A stretch of 64,000 nucleotides of DNA from Sphingomonas sp. Root241 (GCF_001428865.1 NZ_LMIV01000002.1:876903-940902); one strand, 5' to 3'. Positions 22,228 through 33,076 are shown, counted from the first letter of the stretch. Numbers and translations are program-made. The notes: a model not told the origin generated them from the letters alone.

Positions 22228-23283
22228 ATGACCGTCCAAGCCTATGGCGCTTATGCCGCCGACAAGCCGCTCGAGCCGATCGCGATCGAGCGCCGTGCGC
22301 CCGGCCCACATGATGTGCAGATCGACATCGCTTATTGCGGCGTCTGCCATTCGGACCTGCACACCGTCCGCTCCGAATGGGGCGGGACGCTGTACCCTTG
22401 CGTGCCGGGGCACGAGATCGTCGGGCATGTCTCGGCGGTGGGCAGCGACGTGACGAAGTTCGCGGTGGGCGACACCGTCGGCGTCGGCTGTATGGTCGAC
22501 AGCTGCCAGCATTGCCCCGAATGCGCTGAAGGGCTCGAGCAATATTGCACCGGCTCGGGGTTCGTCGGCACCTACAACGGCGCGACCGCGGACGCGCCGG
22601 GGCACACGCTGGGCGGCTATTCGCAGCGCATCGTGGTCGACGACAAGTTCGTGCTGCGGATCAACCATAAGGCGGAGCAGCTCGCCGCCGCGGCACCCCT
22701 GCTGTGCGCGGGGATCACGACCTGGTCGCCGCTGCGCCACTGGAATGTCGGTCCGGGCAAGAAGGTGGGGATCGTCGGCATCGGCGGGCTCGGCCATATG
22801 GGCGTCAAGCTGGCGCATGCGCTGGGCGCCCATGTCGTCGCGTTCACCACGTCGGAGAGCAAGCGGCAGAATGCGCTGGATCTGGGCGCGGACGAAGTCG
22901 TGGTGTCGCGCAACGAAGACGAGATGGCCGCGCATGCCGGCAGCTTCGACTTCATCCTCAACACCGTCGCGGCGAGCCATAATCTCGATGCGTTCACGGC
23001 GCTGCTCAAGCGCGACGGGACGCTCTGCCTGGTCGGGGTGCCCGAGCATGCGCATCCCTCGCCCGACGTGTCGGCGCTGATCTTCAAGCGGCGCGCGATC
23101 GCGGGTTCGCTGATCGGCGGGATCGCCGAGACGCAGGAGATGCTCGATTTCTGCGCCGAGCACGGCATCGTCTCGGATATCGAGATGATTGCCGCACAGG
23201 ACATCGACACTGCCTATGAGCGGATGCTGCGCAGCGACGTGAAGTATCGCTTCGTCATCGACAATTCGACGCTGGCGGGGTGA
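22228..23283 (+). CDS. Zinc-dependent NAD(P) alcohol dehydrogenase (YahK-like)
   Basis: 351 residues from the ATG preceded by GGAGG at ideal spacing. It is a medium-chain dehydrogenase: the catalytic zinc site is CGVCHSDLHTVR and GHEIVGHV, the structural zinc lobe is DSCQHCPECAEGLEQYC, and the Rossmann glycines are GIGGLGHMGVKLA near 190. This subgroup (YahK/cinnamyl-alcohol type) reduces aldehydes with NADPH. It forms an operon with the aldo/keto reductase and is followed by a perfect hairpin terminator. Confidence 0.95.
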   Translation: MTVQAYGAYAADKPLEPIAIERRAPGPHDVQIDIAYCGVCHSDLHTVRSEWGGTLYPCVPGHEIVGHVSAVGSDVTKFAVGDTVGVGCMVDSCQHCPECAEGLEQYCTGSGFVGTYNGATADAPGHTLGGYSQRIVVDDKFVLRINHKAEQLAAAAPLLCAGITTWSPLRHWNVGPGKKVGIVGIGGLGHMGVKLAHALGAHVVAFTTSESKRQNALDLGADEVVVSRNEDEMAAHAGSFDFILNTVAASHNLDAFTALLKRDGTLCLVGVPEHAHPSPDVSALIFKRRAIAGSLIGGIAETQEMLDFCAEHGIVSDIEMIAAQDIDTAYERMLRSDVKYRFVIDNSTLAG

Positions 23284-23288
23284 AACGG

Positions 23289-23311
23289 TGCGCGGGCGCA
23301 ACGCCCGCGCA
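23289..23311 (+). terminator. Hairpin after the alcohol dehydrogenase
   Basis: A perfect 10-bp stem (TGCGCGGGCG / CGCCCGCGCA) with loop CAA begins 6 bases after the stop codon and is followed by TCTTG. It separates the dehydrogenase unit from the MFS gene. Confidence 0.7.
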
Positions 23312-23364
23312 TCTTGCTCCCGGTGCCCGACCCGCTACACCCTGGACAAAACAGGGAGGGCAAG

Positions 23365-24951
23365 ATGGCCAGTGCAGCGGCCGAACCGAGCGCGAAGGAC
23401 ATGCGGCTGGTGATCGGCGCATCGTCGCTGGGCACCGTGTTCGAATGGTACGACTTCTTCATCTACGGGACGCTCGCCGCTTCTGGGATCATCGGGCGGA
23501 CCTTCTTTCCTGCGGGCAATGAAGTATTGCAGACCTTGCTCGCCTGGGCGGGGTTCGCAGTAGGGTTCGGATTCCGGCCGCTGGGGGCGGTGCTGTTCGG
23601 CTATCTCGGCGACAAGCTGGGGCGCAAATACACGTTCCTGGTCACGATCACCCTGATGGGCGTGGCGACCGCGGGCGTCGGGCTGGTGCCGAGCTATGCC
23701 GCGATCGGCATGGCCGCACCGGTGCTGATCATCCTGCTGCGCATCTGCCAGGGGCTGGCGCTGGGCGGCGAATATGGCGGTGCGGCGATCTATGTCGCCG
23801 AGCATTCGCCGCCGGGACGCGCCGGTTTCCACACCAGCTTCATCCAGGCGAGCGTGGTCGGCGGGTTCATCCTCAGCCTGGCGGTGGTGCTGGTCTCCAA
23901 ATTCACGCTCGCGGGCGTGTGGGAGAGCTGGGGGTGGCGGGTGCCATTCCTGTTCTCGATCCTGTTGCTCGCAGTGTCGCTGTGGATGCGATTGAAGCTC
24001 TCCGAGAGCCCGGTGTTCAAGGCGATGAAGGAAGCGGGCGAGACCGCGACCAATCCGTTCCTCGAAAGCTTCACCTATCCCGGCAACGGCAAGAGGCTGT
24101 TCGTCGCCTTGTTCGGCATCTCGGCCGGGCTGACGGTTATCTGGTACACGTCGATGTTCTCGGTGCTGTCGTTCCTGCAGGGGCCGATGCGGCTCGATCC
24201 CACCGCGGCGCAACTGATCACCGGAGGGTCGGCGATCGTCGGGCTCTTCTTCTTCCTGTTCTTCGGGCATCTCTCGGATCGGATCGGGCGGAAGATACCG
24301 ATCGTCGCAGGCTATGCGCTGACGCTGGTGCTGATGTTCCCGCTATTCTGGGTGATCGGCAGCGCGGCCAATCCGGGGCTGGCCCAGGCGGCGCGGCGGG
24401 CGCCGGTAGTCGTCTCGGGCCCACATTGCAGGTACGACCCGTTCGCGGCGAAGCAGGCCGACGAATGCGGCAAGCTGCTCGATCATTTCTCGAAGAAGGG
24501 CGTCGCCTATCGGACGATCGACGAGCAGGTGACGACGGTGTCGATCGGCGGCCAACCGGTCAACGACCTGAGCCCGGCGGGATTGGACACGGCGCTGGCC
24601 GCGGCAGGGTGGGACCTGCGCCCGACGATACCGCCGGCCACCAACATCGCGATCATCGTGCTCGCGATCCTCGCGCTGATGGCGCTTTCGGGGGCGACCT
24701 ATGGGCCGGTGGCGGCGTTGCTGTCGGAGATGTTCCCGTCGAAGATCCGCTACAGCTCCATGTCGATCCCCTATCATATCGGCACCGGCTATTTCGGCGG
24801 ATTCCTGCCGCTGATCAGCCAATATATCGTCGCGCGGACCGGCGATCCCTATTCCGGGCTCTGGTATACCTTCGCGGTGGTGGCGATGGCGCTGGCAGTC
24901 ACGGCCTGGGGCCTGAAGGAGACGGTGGCGCAGGGAGCCGCCAGGCGCTAA
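23365..24951 (+). CDS. MFS transporter, metabolite:H+ symporter (MHS/ProP-like) type, with an extra loop
   Basis: 528 residues from ATG at 23365 (GGGAGGG upstream). The start ASSLGTVFEWYDFFIYG and the motif GYLGDKLGRKYTF between helices 2 and 3 mark the MHS branch that takes up proline, betaine, citrate, ketoglutarate or shikimate with protons. About 12 membrane helices are visible. An insertion of about 90 residues (roughly 331-422) with two cysteines (HCRYDPFAAKQADEC) separates two late helices; ordinary family members are about 440 residues. It is followed 10 bases later by alanine racemase, so the two may be one transcript, but the substrate is not evident. Confidence 0.88.
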   Translation: MASAAAEPSAKDMRLVIGASSLGTVFEWYDFFIYGTLAASGIIGRTFFPAGNEVLQTLLAWAGFAVGFGFRPLGAVLFGYLGDKLGRKYTFLVTITLMGVATAGVGLVPSYAAIGMAAPVLIILLRICQGLALGGEYGGAAIYVAEHSPPGRAGFHTSFIQASVVGGFILSLAVVLVSKFTLAGVWESWGWRVPFLFSILLLAVSLWMRLKLSESPVFKAMKEAGETATNPFLESFTYPGNGKRLFVALFGISAGLTVIWYTSMFSVLSFLQGPMRLDPTAAQLITGGSAIVGLFFFLFFGHLSDRIGRKIPIVAGYALTLVLMFPLFWVIGSAANPGLAQAARRAPVVVSGPHCRYDPFAAKQADECGKLLDHFSKKGVAYRTIDEQVTTVSIGGQPVNDLSPAGLDTALAAAGWDLRPTIPPATNIAIIVLAILALMALSGATYGPVAALLSEMFPSKIRYSSMSIPYHIGTGYFGGFLPLISQYIVARTGDPYSGLWYTFAVVAMALAVTAWGLKETVAQGAARR

Positions 24952-24961
24952 CCGCGCTGGC

Positions 24962-25987
24962 ATGATGCATTCCCCCCTCAGGCTGAGGCTCGACGGCGAT
25001 GCGCTGGTCGCGAACTGGCGGCTGCTGCGCGAGATGAGCGGCGGCGCGGCGTGCGGCGCTGCGATCAAGGCGGATGGCTATGGACTGGGCGCGCGCGAAG
25101 TCGTGCGGCGGCTGGCCGGGGCAGGGTGTCGCGACTTCTTCGTCGCGGTGTGGAGCGAAGCGCGGGCGCTCGCCGATCTGGGGGTTTCGATCTCGGTGCT
25201 GCACGGGGTGCGCGACGCCGATCTGGGGGACCGGCCGGCCAATGCGCGGCCCGTGCTCAACACGGTGGAGCAGGTACGGCGCTGGCGCGAGGCCGACGGG
25301 GGTCTGTGCGACGTGATGGTCGATACCGGCATGAACCGGCTCGGCATCGCACCCGAGGATGTCGCTAGCGGCCTGCTCGACGGACTTTCGATCGACACGC
25401 TGATGAGCCATCTCGCCTGCGCCGACGAGGATGTGCCGCTCAACGAGCAGCAGCGCGTGGCGTTCGCGTCGTGCGCCGGGCAGACGTCGGCCAGCCGCAT
25501 GAGTCTGGCGAATTCGGCCGGGATCGCGCTGGGCGCCGCCTACACCTTCGACCTGACCCGCCCGGGCATCGCCCTGTACGGGGGGCGCCAGCGCGCGGGG
25601 CATGACGGCATCCGCCAAGTCGTGACGCCCGAGGCGCAGATCCTCCAGCGGCGGTGCGTGCCAGCGGGCGGGATCGTGGGATACAACGCCACCTTCACCG
25701 CGCCCGCCGACATGGAAGTGGCGGTGCTCAACCTCGGCTATGCCGACGGCTATCTGCGCTGCTTCTCGGGCAAGGGCATCGCCCGGGCGGGCGACGCGGT
25801 GCTGCCGGTGATCGGGCGGGTATCGATGGACCTGACCGCGATCGCAGTCGACGCCGCGCCCGAGCTGGCGGAGGGCGACTGGGTAGCGCTGGACTATGCG
25901 CTGCCCGAGACTTCTGCACTGAGCGGCCTGTCGCAATATGAGCTGATCACGGGGCTGGGGGATCGGTTCGACCGGGTTTGGGGCTGA
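24962..25987 (+). CDS. alr: Alanine racemase
   Basis: 341 residues (ATGs at 24962 and 24965). The PLP lysine lies in IKADGYGLG (K36), the catalytic tyrosine in GYNATFTAP (Y241), and RVSMD with the substrate carboxylate-binding region near 285. The enzyme interconverts L- and D-alanine, supplying D-Ala for peptidoglycan. It is slightly shorter than typical Alr (about 360). It follows the MFS gene closely. A second alr elsewhere cannot be excluded, in which case this copy might be catabolic. Confidence 0.94.
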   Translation: MMHSPLRLRLDGDALVANWRLLREMSGGAACGAAIKADGYGLGAREVVRRLAGAGCRDFFVAVWSEARALADLGVSISVLHGVRDADLGDRPANARPVLNTVEQVRRWREADGGLCDVMVDTGMNRLGIAPEDVASGLLDGLSIDTLMSHLACADEDVPLNEQQRVAFASCAGQTSASRMSLANSAGIALGAAYTFDLTRPGIALYGGRQRAGHDGIRQVVTPEAQILQRRCVPAGGIVGYNATFTAPADMEVAVLNLGYADGYLRCFSGKGIARAGDAVLPVIGRVSMDLTAIAVDAAPELAEGDWVALDYALPETSALSGLSQYELITGLGDRFDRVWG

Positions 25988-26027
25988 GTCCGCTTTCCAC
26001 CAAGTTCATTCGCCGCCGCCGGACAAA

Positions 26028-26055
26028 AGAGAGCCGCCCCGAAGGATGGCTCTCT
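26028..26055. terminator. Bidirectional terminator between alr and the large TonB receptor
   Basis: Stem AGAGAGCC / GGCTCTCT with a 12-base loop. On the minus strand it is followed by TTTTGT, a good intrinsic terminator for the receptor gene ending at 26077; on the plus strand by CTCTTCG, weaker for alr. Confidence 0.8.
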
Positions 26056-26076
26056 CTCTTCGCGAATCTTGCCGGA

Positions 26077-29000
26077 TCAGAACTTGGCGATCGCCGTGAC
26101 CTGGAAGCGGCGGCCGATCTGGTCGTAATAGTCCTGGAATATGTAACCGAGGCCGCCGGCATAGGTGACATCGGTCAGATTGGTGCCGGAGACCTGCAAA
26201 CGGAAATCCTCGGTGATATCGGCGCCGACTGCGGCATCGAAGACGTTGATCGCCGGATAGCGATTGAACGGATAGATCTCCGGCCCGGCCGGTGCACCGC
26301 TTGAGAAGATGCGGGTCGGTGCCTTGTGGTTCCAGGTGCCCACCACATAGAAATTGTCCTTCTCATACCGGGCGCTCGCCTGAATCTCCCATTTCGGCCG
26401 CGCGAACGTGCCGTCCGACCGGATGCCGTCGAGCTCGAAGTCGCCCGACGCCGCCGTTTCATATTTGATCAGGTGATACGCATTGCCCTTCAGCGAAAGC
26501 TTGCCCCAGCTGCCCAGGCTCAACGGATAGCTTGCCGAGATGTTGACTGCGCGAAGGCGGATGCTGCCCAGGTTCAGGAACGAAAGGCTGTAGCCATTGG
26601 AGATCTGGAACTGCGCGTCGCGCGTGAACGAAGCGCACAGGTTGTTGCCGGTCTGGGGAGTGGTGTTTGGATAGGTCGGGCTATCGTAACAGCTCATGAT
26701 ACCCTGGGCGAGCGTGGTCGGAACGATCGTGCCCTTCAGGTCGAGGCTGATATAGTCGGCCGATAAAGACAGACCGGGAAGCCAGCGGGGCGCCAGCACC
26801 CCGCCGACGGTCCAGCTCGACGCTTTTTCAGGATTCAGCCCCGGATTGCCGGCATAGGTGCCCGACAGACCTACGCCCGCCGGCGTGAAGGTTGCCAAGA
26901 AGGCATCCGCCGTTGTCGCATCACTCGCCAGTCCCCCCGCGATGACTGCCGTCCGGCAGTTCGGGCGGCGCGTCGCCGGTGCAGCCGCAGTCAGGTTGGC
27001 AGGGCTGCAATAATCGGTCGGCGTGCTGAAGACCGGCTGGCCGCCGAGGAACAACTCGGTCACCGAGGGCTGGCGGACCGACTGGGTGTAGTTGCCGCGG
27101 AACCGAATGTCGCGGAACGGCTCCCAATCGCCCTTCAGCGAATAGATCGTCTGCGCGTCGCCCTTGGACTCGGGCGAAATGAACACACCGGCGGTGTTGC
27201 GATATTTGTCCGCCGCACCGTTCTGCTTCGTCACGCGCACCGCTGGTTCGAACTCGAGCCTGCCGAGGAACGGCAGGAAGTCCGGGCCGGTGATCGGGAT
27301 GCGCGCTTCGGCGCCGATCTCGAAGGTCTCGGTGTAGGCGCCGAAATTTGAGGAGGGCGCCGCGCGGCCGCGGCCGAACTGGTTGAGCAGGTTCGACGTG
27401 AAGCGTTGCTTTTCCTTGCGATATTCGCCGTTGAACGAGACTGCCAGCGCGCCGGCCGGCAGGTTGAATACGTCGCCGCCGACCGAGGCAGTGAACAGTG
27501 TCTGTTCCGACACGTTCCGGAATATCTGCTGCTGCCGGACATATGCCTTCGAGGCTTCCGACATATTGTTATAGCCGAAGGGATTGAGCGGCTGGCACGA
27601 GTCGATCATCGCCTGGGTGATGGTCGGCGTGAACAGGCTCTCGGCCAGTTCGCCCGCGGCGTTGGGTTGACGCACGATGTTGGCGGCGGTGCCAATTGGG
27701 GTGCGGCCAAGATACTGACCGGGGAACAGTTTTGCGCGGCAGACGATATTGCCATTCGCGGCCCCGCCCATGGCAAGGCCCTGATCGACTGCATCCAGTG
27801 CCAGCTGATACTCGATGTCGTTGATCTGGGTAGCGCGCGTGGTGGTCACACCCTTGCCGTACGTACCCGAAATTTCCGAATACCAATCCTTGTCGAAGAT
27901 CTTGAAGTCCGACTTCAGCCCCGCGACCACGCGGAACGTCTCGTTGAAGTTCTCGAATGGATTGTTGCCAAAGATATCCTGATTCTGGCGCGTGATGATA
28001 AAAGTGGAGGTCGCGGGCGTGGCGCCGGTGATGCCGACCGAGCTCAGCACCGAGCGGTTTTGCGCGGTCAGATACGGGTTGTTGACGTTGATCATCAGCG
28101 GCGCGTTTTCGGCCGTGTTTGACTGGAAGTTCTGGCTCGGCGAATTCCGCACCGAGACATTCTTCACGCGCGCATAGGTGTTCTCGGTGAAGAAGGTAAT
28201 GTCGTCGGTAAGATCGATATGGCCGATCAGGTTCGCGATGTAGCGATCCTGCTGGGTGCGCAGCACGATGTTCTCGATGCTGCGGTAGAAACCGCCATTG
28301 GATCCCTGCGCCTGGCCCAGCGTCAGCGGGCTGGTCGGCGTGACGCCGCTGGCGATATTGTACGTCCGCAGATTGCCGTTGGCCTCGAACTCGAGCGGCA
28401 CCGCGACGAACGGCAGCACCTGATTGATCGGCACCATCGTCGTGCCGCCGGCTTGGCTGGTCCGCACCGAGACGAGCGTGGTGTCGGTGTTGGCGATGCG
28501 GGGAACGCCGGGCACGAAGGTCCCGATGAAGGCGTTGACGTTCACGTTTGGATTGGCGGCGAAGAACTCACGGGCGGTGAAACGGTTCGCTTGCAGCACG
28601 TTGACCGCCAGCGTCATCTGCTGCGTCGCGGTGGCACCGGCCGGCGGGGTGATCCCGAACTGCGCGAACACCTGCGCCGCCGTAACGCCGGTCGGCAGCG
28701 CAGTCGGCGCGAAGGTAGTGATCGGCACGCCCGCGGCGGCCGTCGTGCGGCCGTTCAAACCGTTGCCGGAGATATATCCGGCGCCGGGCGTCCCCTGGAT
28801 GATCTGGTTGGCGGCAGTGAAGAAGCCGATGTTGGTGGTGGGGATCGTCGTGCTGGCGCCACCGGCGGTCGTCCCGGCGAGGCGTTGACCGACAGGAGCC
28901 AGGCCATTGTTGAAGGTGATGAAGTTCGTCGTGGTCGTGCCCGACGTGATCGGCGTGTACGCCGTATAGGGGTTGGTCGCCTGGATATTGAATACCGTTC

Positions 29001-29955
29001 CGGTGAAGCTCAGCGACTGATTGACGAAACCGGCGCCGAACAGCGAACTCGGCTGGCCGTCGTCGCTATTGCGCAGAAATGCCCCGTTGTTCGAGTTGGT
29101 GACGTCGATGATTCCTGGGGCGAAGCTCGGGTTGCGGACACTGCCGTTGAATGGATTGGTGTAGGAAGCGGTACGGGCTACGCGGAAGTCGCGCGCGTCG
29201 GCCTGCAGCCCATCATTGTGGCTGTACTCAGCCGCGATCACGATATTGCCGCGGCCGTCCATGAAATTCATGCCGTAGGTGGCACCGAGTTGATATTGGG
29301 GCGCATCGCCACGTTCGGTGACGCCACTTACACCGCGGACGGTCAGGCCCTCGAAATCGTCCTTCAGGATGATGTTGACCACGCCGGCGATGGCGTCGGC
29401 ACCGTAAGCGGCGGCGCCGCCGACGGTCAGCACGTCGATTCGCGCGATCAGCGAACTCGGGATGACGTTGATGTCGACCTGTGCGCCGGTGGCATTGCCT
29501 TCGACGAACAGCGACGCGGCATTGCCCGACACGAAGCGGCGGCCGTTGAGCAGCGTCAGCGTACGCTGGGTGCCGAGATCGAGCAAGTCGACGAACGACG
29601 AACCCAGACTGGCGGTCTGGCCGCCGTTATTGCCGGTGAGCGGGCTGGCGCCCGGGCCGACCATTGGAATGTCGTTCAGCGCTTCGAGCGCATTGGTGAA
29701 GCCGCGGTTCATGATCTGCTCGGACGTGACCTGGACGCCCGGAATGTTGCCGTCCGCTTCGGGACGCGGAATGCGTGAGCCGGTGACGAGGATTTCCGTG
29801 CGTGGGCCGGTCGTTTCGTCCTGTGCTTCCTGTGTTTCCTGGATCGTGGCGGCGGGAGGCGCGCTTTCAGGGGCGGTTTGCGCGAATGCGAGCTGTGGAA
29901 TCAGGAATGCGGTGCCGGCGAGCGCCGTCGCGCCCAGCAGATGCGTGAGTTTCAT
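26077..29955 (-). CDS. Very large TonB-dependent receptor (1292 aa)
   Basis: It starts at ATG 29955 with GGAGGGG upstream; the longer open frame is rejected because the signal peptide MKLTHLLGATALAGTAFLIP begins here. The TonB box/plug starts with TEILVTGSRIPRPEADG near 54, followed by RTLTLLNGRRFVSGNAAS, YGADAIAGVVNIILKDDFEG and a normal barrel end (RRFQVTAIAKF). At 1292 residues it is far longer than common receptors (700-1000). The excess lies mainly in an Ala/Thr/Pro/Asn-rich region of about residues 270-620, probably long surface loops. The plug type is common among sphingomonad carbohydrate and peptide receptors, but the ligand is unknown. No transport partner adjoins it. Confidence 0.93.
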   Translation of the reverse strand: MKLTHLLGATALAGTAFLIPQLAFAQTAPESAPPAATIQETQEAQDETTGPRTEILVTGSRIPRPEADGNIPGVQVTSEQIMNRGFTNALEALNDIPMVGPGASPLTGNNGGQTASLGSSFVDLLDLGTQRTLTLLNGRRFVSGNAASLFVEGNATGAQVDINVIPSSLIARIDVLTVGGAAAYGADAIAGVVNIILKDDFEGLTVRGVSGVTERGDAPQYQLGATYGMNFMDGRGNIVIAAEYSHNDGLQADARDFRVARTASYTNPFNGSVRNPSFAPGIIDVTNSNNGAFLRNSDDGQPSSLFGAGFVNQSLSFTGTVFNIQATNPYTAYTPITSGTTTTNFITFNNGLAPVGQRLAGTTAGGASTTIPTTNIGFFTAANQIIQGTPGAGYISGNGLNGRTTAAAGVPITTFAPTALPTGVTAAQVFAQFGITPPAGATATQQMTLAVNVLQANRFTAREFFAANPNVNVNAFIGTFVPGVPRIANTDTTLVSVRTSQAGGTTMVPINQVLPFVAVPLEFEANGNLRTYNIASGVTPTSPLTLGQAQGSNGGFYRSIENIVLRTQQDRYIANLIGHIDLTDDITFFTENTYARVKNVSVRNSPSQNFQSNTAENAPLMINVNNPYLTAQNRSVLSSVGITGATPATSTFIITRQNQDIFGNNPFENFNETFRVVAGLKSDFKIFDKDWYSEISGTYGKGVTTTRATQINDIEYQLALDAVDQGLAMGGAANGNIVCRAKLFPGQYLGRTPIGTAANIVRQPNAAGELAESLFTPTITQAMIDSCQPLNPFGYNNMSEASKAYVRQQQIFRNVSEQTLFTASVGGDVFNLPAGALAVSFNGEYRKEKQRFTSNLLNQFGRGRAAPSSNFGAYTETFEIGAEARIPITGPDFLPFLGRLEFEPAVRVTKQNGAADKYRNTAGVFISPESKGDAQTIYSLKGDWEPFRDIRFRGNYTQSVRQPSVTELFLGGQPVFSTPTDYCSPANLTAAAPATRRPNCRTAVIAGGLASDATTADAFLATFTPAGVGLSGTYAGNPGLNPEKASSWTVGGVLAPRWLPGLSLSADYISLDLKGTIVPTTLAQGIMSCYDSPTYPNTTPQTGNNLCASFTRDAQFQISNGYSLSFLNLGSIRLRAVNISASYPLSLGSWGKLSLKGNAYHLIKYETAASGDFELDGIRSDGTFARPKWEIQASARYEKDNFYVVGTWNHKAPTRIFSSGAPAGPEIYPFNRYPAINVFDAAVGADITEDFRLQVSGTNLTDVTYAGGLGYIFQDYYDQIGRRFQVTAIAKF

Positions 29956-30085
29956 TGATTTGCCCCTCCGGGCGAGATGCCCGTTGACGGCAATCAGGCG
30001 TAGGCCTCGGACAGACACAAGTACGAGCTGAAATATTTCAGCTTTTTGTCTCAACTGTTGCACAAGCGTCACAGAGTGCGATATT

Positions 30086-30102
30086 TTATTGCATTGCAAT
30101 AA
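30086..30102. promoter_or_regulatory. Palindrome upstream of the large TonB receptor
   Basis: A perfect 17-bp palindrome, TTATTGCA-T-TGCAATAA, lies 131 bases upstream of the receptor ATG in an unusually AT-rich stretch (29956-30195). A related half, TTATTGCGATAA, occurs about 60 bases farther upstream. The pattern suggests a regulator operator; no regulator gene is adjacent. Confidence 0.55.
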
Positions 30103-30195
30103 CCGTTCAGGAAACATTCAGATACCACCCTACCGTATTAGGGCGGCGGCTCACCTGTTATTGCGATAATATCTGAGAATCGCGCGACGAATTTG

Positions 30196-31368
<1,173 letters not shown>

Positions 31369-31408
31369 GTTGGGGAAACTCCTGCGCAGCTGTCTTTGTC
31401 GTTGGCGG

Positions 31409-32470
31409 CTATCTAGGGTGGGCAAGCGCGGTTAGCCAGTCCGCAAGCGGCTGCCACAGCGCGTCCTTCGCGCGGCCGCCGACGATCATCCCGACATGCC
31501 CCATCGCCAGTTCGCGCACTTCGCCCATACGCGCGGCGCTGGCGGCGGGGACGATGCGATCGGTGGTCGAGACGAAGGAGAGAGTGGGGATGTCGAGCGA
31601 CCCGGGATCGACGCCGCGGCCGGCGACTTGCCAGCGGCCGCTACCGGGCAGATCCGCCACGAAGAAGTCGTCGAACAGCTGGCGCCCGGCGGCGAAGCTG
31701 AGCGGGGCGCCGCCATTGGCCCAATCCTCGAGCGCGACGAAGGCGCGGGCCTCCTCGCTGTCGGGGGCGAGGCGAGCGAAGCGCTCGAACTTGGCGACCG
31801 TGCGCTTGGGATCGAGCTGCCAGAAGCCCGATTGAAGCACTTCCATTGGGACGAGACCGAGCTGCTCGCAGGTCGCATGGGCCTGATCCCACAGCGAGGA
31901 GATCGGCTCGAGCGCATCGCCATAAGCCTCGAAGCGCCACGGTGCGGCGATGGTGGCGAGGCCGGCGACCCGCGTCGCGGCGGCCGCGGCCGTCGCCATG
32001 GTGCCGCCGAGGCAATAGCCGACCAGCACTGGCGGGCGATCGAGCGTGGCGAGCAAAGGCAGGAGCAGTTCCTCGACATGCGCGGTCACGTCCTGCGCGC
32101 GATCGTCGGGCGTGGGCACGCCCCAGTCGACGAGGAGCGGGCGGACGCCTTGCCGCGCGAGCCAGCGGAGCAGCGAATTCTCGCCGAGATCAAGCACCAG
32201 CGGCGGATTGATCAGCGAGGGCACGAATACCACGGGCAGACCGCTACCGCCGTAATCGCGCAGCACCGCGCGGCCTGCGCCGGCAACCGCCGGCATCGGT
32301 TCGCGCGAGGCCGGGCGGGAGGCTTCCTGATAGGCGCGAAGACCGGCAAGTGCTGCGGCGCGTCGTTCGGGCGATGCTGCAGTTTCGCTGCGCAGCAGCG
32401 TCAGAAACAGCGGGAGCGGCCGAGGCCCTTGTTGCGATGCGGCAAAGGATGTTAGGGTATCACCATTCAC
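31409..32470 (-). CDS. phaC: Poly(3-hydroxyalkanoate) synthase-like protein, short type
   Basis: 353 residues. The alpha/beta-hydrolase nucleophile motif is G-Y-C-L-G-G with Cys153 in place of the hydrolase serine, the PHA-synthase signature. The aspartate is in STTDRIVP near 303 and the histidine in MGHVGMIVG near 325. It also has FVPSLINPP and LLVDWGVP, as in PhaC. Synthases polymerise hydroxyacyl-CoA on the granule surface. The length matches class III PhaC (about 355), which normally needs PhaE; none is adjacent. The start is a GTG only 14 bases from the divergent PhaR ATG, so a later start is possible. Confidence 0.85.
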   Translation of the reverse strand: MNGDTLTSFAASQQGPRPLPLFLTLLRSETAASPERRAAALAGLRAYQEASRPASREPMPAVAGAGRAVLRDYGGSGLPVVFVPSLINPPLVLDLGENSLLRWLARQGVRPLLVDWGVPTPDDRAQDVTAHVEELLLPLLATLDRPPVLVGYCLGGTMATAAAAATRVAGLATIAAPWRFEAYGDALEPISSLWDQAHATCEQLGLVPMEVLQSGFWQLDPKRTVAKFERFARLAPDSEEARAFVALEDWANGGAPLSFAAGRQLFDDFFVADLPGSGRWQVAGRGVDPGSLDIPTLSFVSTTDRIVPAASAARMGEVRELAMGHVGMIVGGRAKDALWQPLADWLTALAHPR

Positions 32471-32484
32471 GCGTGGGGGTATCC

Positions 32485-33063
32485 ATGAAGAAGGCTGCTA
32501 CGGGTTCGGGTCCGGTCATCATCAAGAAATACGCGAACCGCCGACTCTACAACACCGAGACTTCGTCCTACATCACGCTCGATCATCTCGCGGTGATGAC
32601 GCGCGAGGGGCGCGACTTCAAGGTCGTCGACGCCAAGACCGACGAGGACATCACGCACAATGTGCTGACGCAGATCATCATGGAAGAGGAAGCGCGGGGC
32701 ACTTCGATGCTGCCCGTCAATTTCCTCCGCCAGCTGATCTCGCTCTACGGCGATTCGATGCAGGCGATGGTGCCCGGCTATCTGGAGGCATCGATGGACA
32801 GCTTCCGGCGTAACCAGGAACAGTTCAAGTCGGCGGTCGAGGGCGCGTTCGCCAACTCGCCCTTCGCCGAGATCGCCAAGCGCAACATGGCGATGTTCGA
32901 AGCGGCGGCCGAGGCGTTCAAGCCGGGTGCGGCGGGAGTCGGGGGCGTGGCCATGCCGACGACGGCTAAGCCGGCCCCCGCGGCTGAGGGCGGCGACGAT
33001 GTCGCGGCCCTCAAGGCCGAACTGGCACGGCTGCAGGACAAGATCGAGAAGCTCGGAAAGTAG
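32485..33063 (+). CDS. phaR: PHA synthesis repressor PhaR
   Basis: 192 residues from ATG with GGGGG upstream. The N-terminal DNA-binding domain VIIKKYANRRLYNTETSSYI near 11-30 and ITLDHLAVMTREGRDF is diagnostic of PhaR. The middle (NVLTQIIMEEEARGTSMLP) matches the PHB-binding accumulation-regulator repeat, and the C-terminus is an Ala/Pro linker with a short coiled coil. PhaR represses phasin and pha genes and is released by binding nascent PHA granules. It is head to head with phaC with almost no spacer, so the shared promoters must lie inside the neighbouring coding regions. Confidence 0.96.
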   Translation: MKKAATGSGPVIIKKYANRRLYNTETSSYITLDHLAVMTREGRDFKVVDAKTDEDITHNVLTQIIMEEEARGTSMLPVNFLRQLISLYGDSMQAMVPGYLEASMDSFRRNQEQFKSAVEGAFANSPFAEIAKRNMAMFEAAAEAFKPGAAGVGGVAMPTTAKPAPAAEGGDDVAALKAELARLQDKIEKLGK

Positions 33064-33076
33064 ACCGCCCTTGTCC

